Source: Aquimarina sp042434915
GTDB taxonomy: Bacteria > Bacteroidota > Bacteroidia > Flavobacteriales > Flavobacteriaceae
Length of the DNA stretch: 64,000 bases
Direction: 5' to 3'
Assembly: GCF_042434915.1 (NCBI RefSeq)
Contig: NZ_CP170198.1
Span: forward strand, 186,001 to 250,000
Below, one piece after another: positions 8,495 to 16,274 of this stretch. The notes below the pieces were generated by a model that searched no databases, was not told the DNA's origin, and was given only the letters and a program-made list of their open reading frames with translations. Both the position numbers and the translations under genes were made by a program. Within the stretch, counting starts at the first letter, position 1; each line of letters opens with the position of its first letter.

Positions 8495-9679
8495 ATGAAA
8501 AAAATGATTTTTGGCTTAGTAGCCTTATTATTTGCAACTACATCGATGGTTGCACAATCTAATACAAGTGATGTTCAACAAGAAGGAGAAGCTAACACCG
8601 CAAGTGTTGATCAAAATGGATCGCAAAATAATGCTGCGACATTACAAGAAGGTTTTGCTAATAATGCAGAAGCCATACAAGGTAGCTCGTCTTTTACTTC
8701 TAGAAACGGTGTTGTAAATCAAACCCAAATAGGAGCAGAAAATAGTGCCTTTGCACAGCATGAAGAAGATGCCAACGAAATCTATCAAGAGCAGACCGGT
8801 ATAAATAACTCTGCATCAGCAACTCAAAATTTGTTGTATTTTGGTGGGTATAATTATGCAGATCAATTTCAAGAAGGAGTTGCCAACACAGCTACAATTT
8901 CTCAAGAAGGTAATGGTTTGTTTGGTCGGGGAGAATTTAATGAAGCTTATCAAGTTCAATATGGTGAGAATAACGAAGCCTTAACCTCGCAAAATGGAGC
9001 ATCAAACTTTAGTGGCATTTTACAAGAAGGTATCATGAATACTGCTACAATGACCCAAATTGGAGATAGCAATGTAGCAGAACAATTACAATCTGGTGAA
9101 GCTAATGCCGCTACTGGTGAGCAATGGGGTTCGGGTAATAGACTTCTTCAAGACCAAGAAGGCAGTGGTAATATGGCAACTTCATTGCAGGGAAGTTCCC
9201 TTTTTGATTCCCGTAATGGTTCTGTAATGCAAGTGCAATCTGGAGAGGAAAACATGGCTTTTGCGCAACATGAAGAGGATAATAATCAGATCTATCAAGG
9301 TCAGTTCGGAGATGGGAATAGCGCATCGGCTACTCAAAACTTAGAGTTCTTTGGTGGTGAAAACATGACCATACAAGATCAAAGAGGTAACGGAAATGTT
9401 GCAACTGCGTCGCAAGAAGGAGACGTTGGTATTTTCGGAGAAGGTAACTTAGTACTTCAATATCAAATCGGTGATGAAAACATCGCTGATTCTTCTCAAA
9501 ATGGAGCTAATAATGTTAGCGATATTTATCAAGATGGAGTTTCTAATTTTGCTCAGGATACGCAATTTGGTATCGGCAATTCAACAATGGTTCGCCAAAC
9601 TGGTGCAACGCATAATAGCACGATTCTTCAGGTAGGAACTAATAATGCAGCAGTAGTAAACCAAGTTGGAGGTTTATAA
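8495..9679 (+). CDS. Curlin-repeat protein, major curli subunit (CsgA-like)
   Basis: A secreted amyloid fibre subunit. A signal peptide (to about residue 20) precedes 23 QxG motifs, 21 of them QxGxxN, starting at residues 29, 40, 51, 78, 100, 126, then every 11 residues from 155 to 221, then 248, 270, 296, then every 11 from 324 to 390. Eleven residues is one strand of the 22-residue curlin hairpin. The body is two tandem copies with an offset of about 170 residues: the irregular spacings 27-22-26-29 recur as 27-22-26-28, and AFAQHEED and SASATQNL occur in both. There is no cysteine. E. coli CsgA has 151 residues, so this is a much longer ladder. First gene of the curli cluster, followed by a strong hairpin. 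Confidence 0.9.
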   Translation: MKKMIFGLVALLFATTSMVAQSNTSDVQQEGEANTASVDQNGSQNNAATLQEGFANNAEAIQGSSSFTSRNGVVNQTQIGAENSAFAQHEEDANEIYQEQTGINNSASATQNLLYFGGYNYADQFQEGVANTATISQEGNGLFGRGEFNEAYQVQYGENNEALTSQNGASNFSGILQEGIMNTATMTQIGDSNVAEQLQSGEANAATGEQWGSGNRLLQDQEGSGNMATSLQGSSLFDSRNGSVMQVQSGEENMAFAQHEEDNNQIYQGQFGDGNSASATQNLEFFGGENMTIQDQRGNGNVATASQEGDVGIFGEGNLVLQYQIGDENIADSSQNGANNVSDIYQDGVSNFAQDTQFGIGNSTMVRQTGATHNSTILQVGTNNAAVVNQVGGL

Positions 9680-9709
9680 AATAGCTTGCATACTAAATTA
9701 AGAGTCAAA

Positions 9710-9744
9710 AAAGTAACACTGTATAGTACATACAGTGTTACTTT
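9710..9744 (+). terminator. Hairpin after first curlin gene
   Basis: The 14-bp perfect arms 9710-9723 and 9731-9744 (AAAGTAACACTGTA and complement) enclose a 7-base loop. The terminal T residues lie inside the stem and no long T run follows. It probably acts as a leaky terminator or 3' stabiliser that keeps the subunit mRNA above that of the downstream genes. Confidence 0.7.
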
Positions 9745-9773
9745 AATAGTATCTATGATTAAAACTAACAAGG

Positions 9774-10280
9774 ATGATTTTTTTTCGCATTGTATTGAGT
9801 TTGGTAATGGTATCTACAGTTGTCTATGCTCAAAATGACACCCATGAACATTTAAAAACAGAGTTGCACAGATCACAATTTGAACAACTCCAAATAGCAA
9901 CCGATTTTGATAATAAAAGCATTTCTTCAAATGCTAACTATAATAGTGCAGTGTTTATTAAGCAAGTTGGTGAAACAAATACAGCCTTTATCGATGTTTT
10001 GTCAAATTCATACAATATTGAGATAAATCAAACCGGTACTTATAACCACGTTGATATTGAGGAAGCAGCACTTCAAATCTCAAAAAAGATAACACAGGAA
10101 GGTAATTATAATTCATACATCGACAATTCTTATTCAAACACACAATTTAGTGTGATGGATCTCAGTCAAGAAGGAGATAATTTATACTTTGAGAAATTTG
10201 GAAGTAATTCACTGTCCGATAAAATAAAATTAAAAATGACTGGTACATCAAAGACCATCATATTAAGAAATTTTAATTGA
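9774..10280 (+). CDS. Small curlin-repeat protein, possible CsgB-like nucleator
   Basis: A secreted 168-residue protein with a signal peptide ending near VVYAQ. Four curlin-type motifs are visible: QVGETN (from residue 64), QTGTYN (86), QEGNYN (108) and QEGDNL (132), spaced 22, 22 and 24 residues as in E. coli curlins. The length is close to CsgB (151 residues), and the C-terminus is basic (KIKLKMTGTSKTIILRNFN), as in the CsgB anchor repeat. These points suggest the fibre nucleator. It could instead be a minor subunit. It lies between the first curlin gene and csgE; its stop lies near the csgE start region, so the two are co-transcribed. Confidence 0.7.
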   Translation: MIFFRIVLSLVMVSTVVYAQNDTHEHLKTELHRSQFEQLQIATDFDNKSISSNANYNSAVFIKQVGETNTAFIDVLSNSYNIEINQTGTYNHVDIEEAALQISKKITQEGNYNSYIDNSYSNTQFSVMDLSQEGDNLYFEKFGSNSLSDKIKLKMTGTSKTIILRNFN

Positions 10281-10309
10281 AGCTACTAAGTTTTTTAAAA
10301 ACACACTGT

Positions 10310-11044
10310 ATGCGATTTAAAATAATACTTTTGCTTTTACTGTTGCTTTCACTTTCTACGAAAGCTCAAGAGAAAATTACTCAAGAGGTTATAGCAAAAA
10401 TTACTATTGAAGCAATTGACGAAATTTTTACTGTTAAAGCAACTGCAATCAATACGACTCAAGTACTCAAGACCTTAAAATATACATTAACAGTCTTTAG
10501 AACAACTCCATCCAATAATAAATCCAAAAATAGTCAAGAAGGCAGGTTTACTTTAGAAGCAAATGAGCACAAAGAGCTGTCCTCAACATCAATAAATAAA
10601 GAAGAACAAGATCATATTGTTATTATGTTGCTAATTTTTAATGACGATAGGTTGATTGCTACAGATCGGTTTGAAATCAATAAATTATCAGAAAAAAAAA
10701 GAAATGATGCAACCAAGAAAAATCAACCCGAAGATGGAATTGAATTAAAAGGTATCGTAGTCGAAGAAACAAAGACCAAACCTGGGAAGGATTTTTTTGA
10801 CTTTTTTTACACCGTATACACACTCAATCAAATCAATGGAAGTAAAATAGTGAACGTGATAGAAAATTTAAGTTTTGGTCGTAGTACTATAATTAAGATA
10901 GTGATAGATGATACCACAATTTTTGAATTTTTAGGAAAACCAGATTTAGAGTATCTAGAGCAAATGTCAAAAGATGCTGTTCGTAGAGTGTATCGCTATT
11001 TTCAAGAATTAAAAAAACAAAAAGAAGATATTTTTCAATTTTAA
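10310..11044 (+). CDS. csgE: Curli assembly protein CsgE with CsgH-like N-terminal domain
   Basis: A periplasmic factor that caps the CsgG channel and delivers subunits. From the ATG at 10310 the protein has 244 residues with signal peptide MRFKIILLLLLLLSLSTKAQ; a TTG at 10277 would overlap the previous stop but only add 11 residues. Residues 143-235 match CsgE: ELKGIVVEETKTKPGKDFFD, FGRSTIIKIVID, then a helical tail with KDAVRRVYRYF. E. coli CsgE has 129 residues. The extra residues 23-125 resemble the small beta-sandwich of the CsgC/CsgH curli inhibitors: KYTLTVFRT, then a Ser/Asn turn, SQEGRFTLE and KELSSTSI. A Lys-rich linker joins the halves. CsgE is firm; the CsgH-like reading is moderate. 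Confidence 0.85.
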   Translation: MRFKIILLLLLLLSLSTKAQEKITQEVIAKITIEAIDEIFTVKATAINTTQVLKTLKYTLTVFRTTPSNNKSKNSQEGRFTLEANEHKELSSTSINKEEQDHIVIMLLIFNDDRLIATDRFEINKLSEKKRNDATKKNQPEDGIELKGIVVEETKTKPGKDFFDFFYTVYTLNQINGSKIVNVIENLSFGRSTIIKIVIDDTTIFEFLGKPDLEYLEQMSKDAVRRVYRYFQELKKQKEDIFQF

Positions 11045-11075
11045 ATAAACTAAACAATAATAAACTCACACAATT

Positions 11076-12764
11076 ATGAAAAACAACCTTTTACTTATTC
11101 TCGGAATTTTAGGATTCCAACTGGGGATAGCACAAACCTCTAATAATGAAACTGTAATAGATCAAAACTCACAAAATAGTACAATTGAAGTTATACAAAC
11201 AGGAGAGAATTTATATGCACGTGTTACACAAGCAGGACTGATTGAAGGGGAACAAGGCAACAACAATCAAGTAATTATTGAACAACTAGCCACATCCAAT
11301 GTAGTAGAGGTAACTCAAAAAGGAAACGATAATCAAGGAATAGTGTACTTTAATAGTACAGATGGGATTTCAACCGTTTATCAAGAAGGCTCTAATAACT
11401 ATGCAAACTCTGATATTGTTGCTAGTTTTGGCATCAATTCATCGATTTTTCAAGCAGGTAATTTTAACACTGGTGAATTTACAGTGTCTGGACAAAATAA
11501 TATCCAGACTACACTCGAGCAACTAGGAGATTATAACACAGCTTCTATAAATATTACTACAGACAGATTTGGATTTACTACCGCTCTTCAATACCAGTTT
11601 GGTAATAATAATACAGCTTCTGTTTTGCATAGTGGTATATTAAGAGGTAATTCACTACAGAGACAAGAAAGTATAAATGGCTTAGGTAATTTTGCTATCG
11701 CTTCGTTAGCTGGACAGAGAGTCGCATTAGAACAAATACAGCTTGGTGATGAAAATTATGCAGAAAGTGACCAACTGGGCATAGGAGCTTCAGACATGTT
11801 TTCTATAGTAACTACTCAGTCTCAAGTTGGTAATAGTAATTATGCAGGATCACTTCAAAACGGTGGTGATTTGGTAGTAGCACAAGCCCAAATTGGTGAC
11901 AATAACCTTGTTGAAGCATATCAAGGTACAAATGCCAATAATAGTTTAATTGATCAATCACAAATTGGAAATGCTAATACATCTTTGGCAGAACAAAATG
12001 TAACTTCTGAATATGCTACAAATGAAATAATTCATTCACAAAATGGTAACAACAATGAAATATTCTCTGTGCAAATGGATGGTGAGAATACCGCTAGCGT
12101 ATTGCAATTAGGAAATCTTAATAGTGCACAGACGCAGCAATTAGGAACTTCATTTTCTTCAGGAGAGATTATTATTGAACAAAATTCATCAGGTTCGACA
12201 TTAGGAAATACTGCATTTGCGGTTCAAAATAAAGCGTTTGAGGTTTTTATTAATCAAACTCAGACGGGTGGTGGTAATTCGATGAGTGCAACTCAAAATG
12301 ATGTGGATTACGTAGATATTAATCAAACACAAATAGGAAATGAGAATGTGGCTATGGCGTATCAAGAGGCTGCCAACAATTTTGATAATGAAGGTTTTAG
12401 TATAACGCAAAATCAAGAAGGTAATACTAATACGGCGCAAGCAACTCAAATAGGTGGGTATAATAATGAAATAAGTCAGGTACAATTAGGAAATAATAAC
12501 GATGCTGAAGCGATACAAAATGGAGGATTTGATCAAAACATTTTATCACAACGTCAAGAAGGGCATTGTAATGTTGTAACAGGTATACAATCAGGTGAAA
12601 ACAACCTGCTAGAAATGATTCAAAACGGTAAAATGAATCAAGCACAAGCCATGCAAGAAGGACAGGGTAATACGATGATGGTTAGTCAGCAAGGTGAAGG
12701 TCTACAAGCTACTATTTCCCAAATGGGTAATAACAGTAATATAAATGTAATGCAGACTAATTAA
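11076..12764 (+). CDS. Long curlin-repeat protein, second curli subunit
   Basis: A secreted 562-residue protein with signal peptide MKNNLLLILGILGFQLGIAQ. Dozens of QxGxxN motifs run through the mature part, for example QTGENL, QKGNDN, QEGSNN, QVGNSN, QIGNAN, QLGNNN and QSGENN. The first 200 residues are less regular; the last 170 are dense, many 11 or 22 residues apart. Its single cysteine is C498 in QEGHCNV. The size is more than three times that of E. coli CsgA. It may be an alternative subunit, a cap or an adhesin within the fibre; the sequence does not decide. A 14-bp hairpin follows immediately. It lies between csgE and csgF. Confidence 0.85.
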   Translation: MKNNLLLILGILGFQLGIAQTSNNETVIDQNSQNSTIEVIQTGENLYARVTQAGLIEGEQGNNNQVIIEQLATSNVVEVTQKGNDNQGIVYFNSTDGISTVYQEGSNNYANSDIVASFGINSSIFQAGNFNTGEFTVSGQNNIQTTLEQLGDYNTASINITTDRFGFTTALQYQFGNNNTASVLHSGILRGNSLQRQESINGLGNFAIASLAGQRVALEQIQLGDENYAESDQLGIGASDMFSIVTTQSQVGNSNYAGSLQNGGDLVVAQAQIGDNNLVEAYQGTNANNSLIDQSQIGNANTSLAEQNVTSEYATNEIIHSQNGNNNEIFSVQMDGENTASVLQLGNLNSAQTQQLGTSFSSGEIIIEQNSSGSTLGNTAFAVQNKAFEVFINQTQTGGGNSMSATQNDVDYVDINQTQIGNENVAMAYQEAANNFDNEGFSITQNQEGNTNTAQATQIGGYNNEISQVQLGNNNDAEAIQNGGFDQNILSQRQEGHCNVVTGIQSGENNLLEMIQNGKMNQAQAMQEGQGNTMMVSQQGEGLQATISQMGNNSNINVMQTN

Positions 12765-12793
12765 TAGATTCATTATATTTTAAATAAAAGTGT

Positions 12794-12830
12794 AGTAAGC
12801 TTGATATCACATGATATCAAGCTTACTTTC
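12794..12830 (+). terminator. Hairpin after second curlin gene, overlapping apparent csgF upstream region
   Basis: The perfect arms GTAAGCTTGATATC (12795-12808) and its complement (12813-12826) surround ACAT, with an A-T pair added at the base and TTT after. The in-frame ATG at 12811 falls in the loop and arm. This favours the GTG at 12844 as the csgF start, and a partial terminator that lowers csgFG expression relative to the subunit. Confidence 0.75.
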
Positions 12831-12843
12831 AAAATTCAAAATC

Positions 12844-13248
12844 GTGAAAACAAAATTATTTTATATTTTCTGTCTTTTAACATGTTCTGCATTACAAGCA
12901 CAAGAATTGGTGTATAAACCTAAAAATCCAGCGTTTGGAGGTGATACTTTTAATTATCAATGGATGCTAAGTTCGGCCGAATCGCAAAATAAATTTACCG
13001 AAGATAACAATACAGGAAGAGATGAACGTTCTGATTTAGATCGTTTTACAGAGAATCTTAACAGCCAGCTGTTAAGTCAAATCTCTAGAACATTATTTAC
13101 AGAACAATTTGGTAATGAAGGGTTGCAAGAAGGAACATATACCTTCGGAACGTTGTTTATTGAAATTTTTCCTTCAGGAGAGGGATTAGTCATTAATATC
13201 CTCGATACCAATACAGGAGATCAATCTCAAGTAGTAATACCTAACTAA
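12844..13248 (+). CDS. csgF: Curli assembly protein CsgF
   Basis: A secreted accessory protein that binds the CsgG pore and couples fibre nucleation to secretion. From GTG 12844 it has 134 residues (E. coli CsgF: 138), with signal peptide KTKLFYIFCLLTCSALQAQ. The mature N-terminus LVYKPKNPAFGG and the block QWMLSSAESQNKF align with E. coli FQFRNPNFGG and FLLNSAQAQNSY, the part known to insert into CsgG. The alternative ATG at 12811 would add 11 residues ahead of the signal peptide and lies inside a hairpin, so I reject it. csgG starts 6 bases after the stop. Confidence 0.9.
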   Translation: MKTKLFYIFCLLTCSALQAQELVYKPKNPAFGGDTFNYQWMLSSAESQNKFTEDNNTGRDERSDLDRFTENLNSQLLSQISRTLFTEQFGNEGLQEGTYTFGTLFIEIFPSGEGLVINILDTNTGDQSQVVIPN

Positions 13249-13254
13249 CCTTTA

Positions 13255-14640
13255 ATGAATACAAAATTATATACAGTACCACTCATTGTGTTCTTATTAA
13301 TTTTATTATCCAGTTGCGGGACCTATTTTAATCAACCACTAACTATAGAAGAGGCTCGAATTGGAGAAGATACAGAATTATCTGAAGAACTACGTAATTT
13401 TCCGCTACCGCAAGAACCTGTAGTGGTAGGAGTGTACAAATTTAGAGATCAAACAGGCCAATACAAACCAACAGAAAATGGAAGTACATTTAGTACCGCC
13501 GTTACTCAAGGAGCTACAACTATTTTGATCAAAGCATTAGAGGATTCAAAGTGGTTTGTACCTATAGAGCGTGAAAATTTAAGCAATCTATTAAACGAAC
13601 GCAATATTATTCGTTCTACCAGAAAAGAATATCAAAAAACACAAAATACAGATCAGCCACAGTTACCTCCATTACTTTATGCAGGTATCATTTTGGAAGG
13701 AGGTATCGTCTCCTACGATTCTAATATTATTACAGGAGGACTTGGAGCACGATATTTTGGTATTGGCGGCTCAACTCAGTACCGGCAAGATCGTATAACC
13801 GTCTACCTAAGAGCTGTTTCTACATCTAGCGGAAAAATTCTTAAAACAGTATATGTTTCCAAAACTATCTTATCGCAAGCTTTGGATGCAAGTTTTTTTA
13901 GATATGTGAAATTTAAGAGATTGTTAGAAGCAGAAACTGGAATCACAAAAAATGAACCAGCACAGTTGGCAGTGACCGAAGCTATAGAAAAAGCAGTTTC
14001 ATCCTTAATTGTAGAAGGTATACAAGATAACCTATGGGCGCCAACCGCAAAACCAGAAGATGTAGAGAAATTACTTTTTAAGTACAAAACAGAAAAACTA
14101 AGAGCGCAAAACACCAACTTATATGATCGATATATGCGGGAGCGAAGAAATAAAAAAGCTTTCTTTATTCAAGGTGGTAGTTCTCTTATTAGTGGAGATT
14201 ACGGGAACCCAGACTTTTCATACAATGCAGGTTTTGGTATGAAATGGTTCTTTAATTCATATATCAGTTTAGTAGCGTCACTTAACAAATTTGAACTCAA
14301 AAATGAAAATACGTTTGTAAATGGTTTTAATGCATTTCAACTTAACAGTGAATTTATTCTGTTACCACAAGAAAAGTTTTCACCGTTTCTTTTTGGAGGT
14401 GCAGGCGTTGTAAATGCCGATAGCTTTGATAAAACATTATTTCAATTGCAATATGGCGGGGGTATCGAATATCTGATAAAAGATACTTTTGGTATCAGTC
14501 TAAGTGGTACCCATAATGTAGTGATGAGTGACGAATTGGATAACGTGGTTCAAGGTAAGCGCGATGACCAGTATTTTAACTTTGTAATAGGACTTAATTG
14601 GTATTTTGGTAAAACAAAAAGAACGGTTATACAGAATTAA
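13255..14640 (+). CDS. csgG: Curli secretion channel CsgG with C-terminal beta-barrel extension
   Basis: Outer-membrane lipoprotein forming the curlin secretion pore. The lipobox LLSSCG places the lipidated Cys at residue 21. Residues 40-262 show the CsgG core: VVVGVYKFRDQTGQYKP, ALEDSKWFVPIERENLSNLL, NERNIIRSTR, and an ITGGLGARYFGIGGSTQYRQDRITVYLR region that includes the membrane-spanning hairpins. E. coli CsgG ends at 277 residues; this protein has 461. Residues 302-455 form a second region of alternating strands (AFFIQGGSSLISGDYG, GFGMKWFFNSYISL, FSPFLFGGAGVV, NFVIGLNWYFG) like a small outer-membrane barrel. It follows csgF by 6 bases, in one operon. Confidence 0.92.
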   Translation: MNTKLYTVPLIVFLLILLSSCGTYFNQPLTIEEARIGEDTELSEELRNFPLPQEPVVVGVYKFRDQTGQYKPTENGSTFSTAVTQGATTILIKALEDSKWFVPIERENLSNLLNERNIIRSTRKEYQKTQNTDQPQLPPLLYAGIILEGGIVSYDSNIITGGLGARYFGIGGSTQYRQDRITVYLRAVSTSSGKILKTVYVSKTILSQALDASFFRYVKFKRLLEAETGITKNEPAQLAVTEAIEKAVSSLIVEGIQDNLWAPTAKPEDVEKLLFKYKTEKLRAQNTNLYDRYMRERRNKKAFFIQGGSSLISGDYGNPDFSYNAGFGMKWFFNSYISLVASLNKFELKNENTFVNGFNAFQLNSEFILLPQEKFSPFLFGGAGVVNADSFDKTLFQLQYGGGIEYLIKDTFGISLSGTHNVVMSDELDNVVQGKRDDQYFNFVIGLNWYFGKTKRTVIQN

Positions 14641-14716
14641 AGTATTTGTTACATAGTAAATCAAAAAAAATAAATAAGAAAATAGTATTAGGCAACTCGC
14701 CGATAAATTAAGAAAT

Positions 14717-16207
14717 ATGAAATCATTCTATTCGATACTACTAAGCATCATATGCTATAGTTTTATTTCCTGTAGCGAAGATACCATAACGCTTGAAGGC
14801 TTAGGTGCTGTCAAAGGGAAAGTAGTTGCGGTAAATACCAATGAGCCTCTTCAAAATGTAAAGATCTCTACAAATCCATCGACAAGTACCGTTTTTTCTG
14901 ATAAAGATGGTAATTATGAAATTAGCAACATACCTACGGGCGAATATTCTATCTCTGCACAGCAAGAAGGGCTCTTGGCAGAGTTTGAAGCAATTTCTAT
15001 TATATCCGATAAAACGTTGGAAGTTGTGTTTGAAATGGATGTAGAGACAGCAACCAATCGTCCTCCAAATGCCGCAGAATTAAAAACACCTCTAGATAAT
15101 GCTACAGAGCAACCAATCGAGGTTACACTAATCTGGTCAGGTAGTGATCCAGATAATAATGATGAGCTTGAATATACAGTTAGTTTGCGCAATGACAAAG
15201 ATGATACAGTGGTATATTTTGAAGCAATTAAGGATACTACGTATACAGTTTCTGGATTAATCTACGGCGCTAAATATTTTTGGCAAGTAGCAACCAATGA
15301 TAATGTAAATGAGCCAGTGAATAGTGAAACGTTTGCATTTACTACGGCATTAGCATCAAATAATAGAATTGTATTTAGTCGTATTGTTAATGGTAATAGT
15401 GTATTGTACGCTGTCGACGAAGCAGGACAAAATCCTATCAGACTTACTTCACTTTCAAAAAACAGCTTTAGACCCAGAAGAAATATACAAAATGGAAAAA
15501 TTGCGTATTTGCAATCGGTAGGATCTCAAATACACTTGTTCACTATGGATCGGGATGGATCTAACCAAAAACAAGTTACTTCACAAGTACCAGTAGTGGG
15601 ATTCAATTTAGAAGAAGTTGATATTTCTTGGGATAAAAATGGATCCAAACTTTTGTATCCTAACCAAAATAAATTATATGAAATCAATACTGATGGTAGC
15701 GGGTTAGCGATACGATATGAGACTACCAATGATAGGGTAATTACAGAAATAGATGTATGTGAAAATAACAACATCACTGCACTTAAAACAAACGATCTAT
15801 CAGGGTACAATGTAGAAATATTTACTATTGATATAGCTGGTGCTGTTGTAACTACGGTTTTATCTGGGGTTAATGGTGCAGCGGGAGGGATAAATCTTTC
15901 TGTAGATGGCAGTGCATTATTATATAGCCATGATGTTTCTGGGTTTGAAGATAGCTCCTATAGACAAATGGATACAAGATTGTTTATATACAATTTTTCA
16001 GAAAGTTTAGCTACCGATATATCTTCAAATAAACCCGCTGGAACCAATGATCTTGACGCTCGTTTTTCGCCCAACGAGGTACAGGTTATTTTTACAAATA
16101 CATCAAATGATGGATTATCGGTAAGAACTATGCAAAAAATGTCGATAGCAGATGGATCTAATAGGATAACTCTTGTCGAAAATGCAGCAATGCCAGATTG
16201 GGAATAA
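14717..16207 (+). CDS. Lipoprotein with CarboxypepD-like, Fn3-like and TolB-like propeller domains
   Basis: A 496-residue lipoprotein (lipobox SFISCS, Cys19). Residues 28-108 look like a carboxypeptidase regulatory-like fold (GKVVAVNTNEPLQNVKIST, DGNYEISNIPTGEYSIS). Residues about 112-212 look like a fibronectin type III domain (TLIWSGSDPDN, TVSGLIYGAKYFWQVATND). Residues 215-496 carry PD40/TolB-like propeller blades (LFTMDRDGSNQKQVTS, ISWDKNGSKLLYPN, ARFSPNEVQVIFT). The gene follows csgG by 76 bases in the same direction with no terminator between, so it may be a surface partner of the curli system. No function is known for it; binding of fibre, peptidoglycan or sugar is only a possibility. 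Confidence 0.8.
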   Translation: MKSFYSILLSIICYSFISCSEDTITLEGLGAVKGKVVAVNTNEPLQNVKISTNPSTSTVFSDKDGNYEISNIPTGEYSISAQQEGLLAEFEAISIISDKTLEVVFEMDVETATNRPPNAAELKTPLDNATEQPIEVTLIWSGSDPDNNDELEYTVSLRNDKDDTVVYFEAIKDTTYTVSGLIYGAKYFWQVATNDNVNEPVNSETFAFTTALASNNRIVFSRIVNGNSVLYAVDEAGQNPIRLTSLSKNSFRPRRNIQNGKIAYLQSVGSQIHLFTMDRDGSNQKQVTSQVPVVGFNLEEVDISWDKNGSKLLYPNQNKLYEINTDGSGLAIRYETTNDRVITEIDVCENNNITALKTNDLSGYNVEIFTIDIAGAVVTTVLSGVNGAAGGINLSVDGSALLYSHDVSGFEDSSYRQMDTRLFIYNFSESLATDISSNKPAGTNDLDARFSPNEVQVIFTNTSNDGLSVRTMQKMSIADGSNRITLVENAAMPDWE

Positions 16208-16248
16208 GATTATTTTGAAAATCAGATTTAAGAATTCTTAAATTCGGT

Positions 16249-16256
16249 TATCTTTG
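16249..16256 (+). promoter_or_regulatory. -7 promoter element of purM
   Basis: TATCTTTG matches TAnnTTTG and ends 18 bases before the ATG at 16275. It shows that purM is transcribed separately from the curli genes. Confidence 0.7.
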
Positions 16257-16274
16257 TGGCTTAACACAATATTC

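Noticed and set aside
8495..12764. Diversity-generating retroelement or phase-variable repeat
   Set aside because: The repeats are protein-level curlin motifs; DNA copies are diverged and no reverse transcriptase gene is near.
12811..12843. ATG start for csgF
   Set aside because: It lies inside a perfect hairpin and puts 11 residues ahead of a normal signal peptide.
13803..14117. Minus-strand frame within csgG
   Set aside because: Antisense shadow of csgG without start signals or family match; the same holds for other long antisense frames, for example those opposite valS and ftsH.
16254..16274. TTG start for purM
   Set aside because: It lies within the -7 promoter box; the ATG at 16275 matches the family start.
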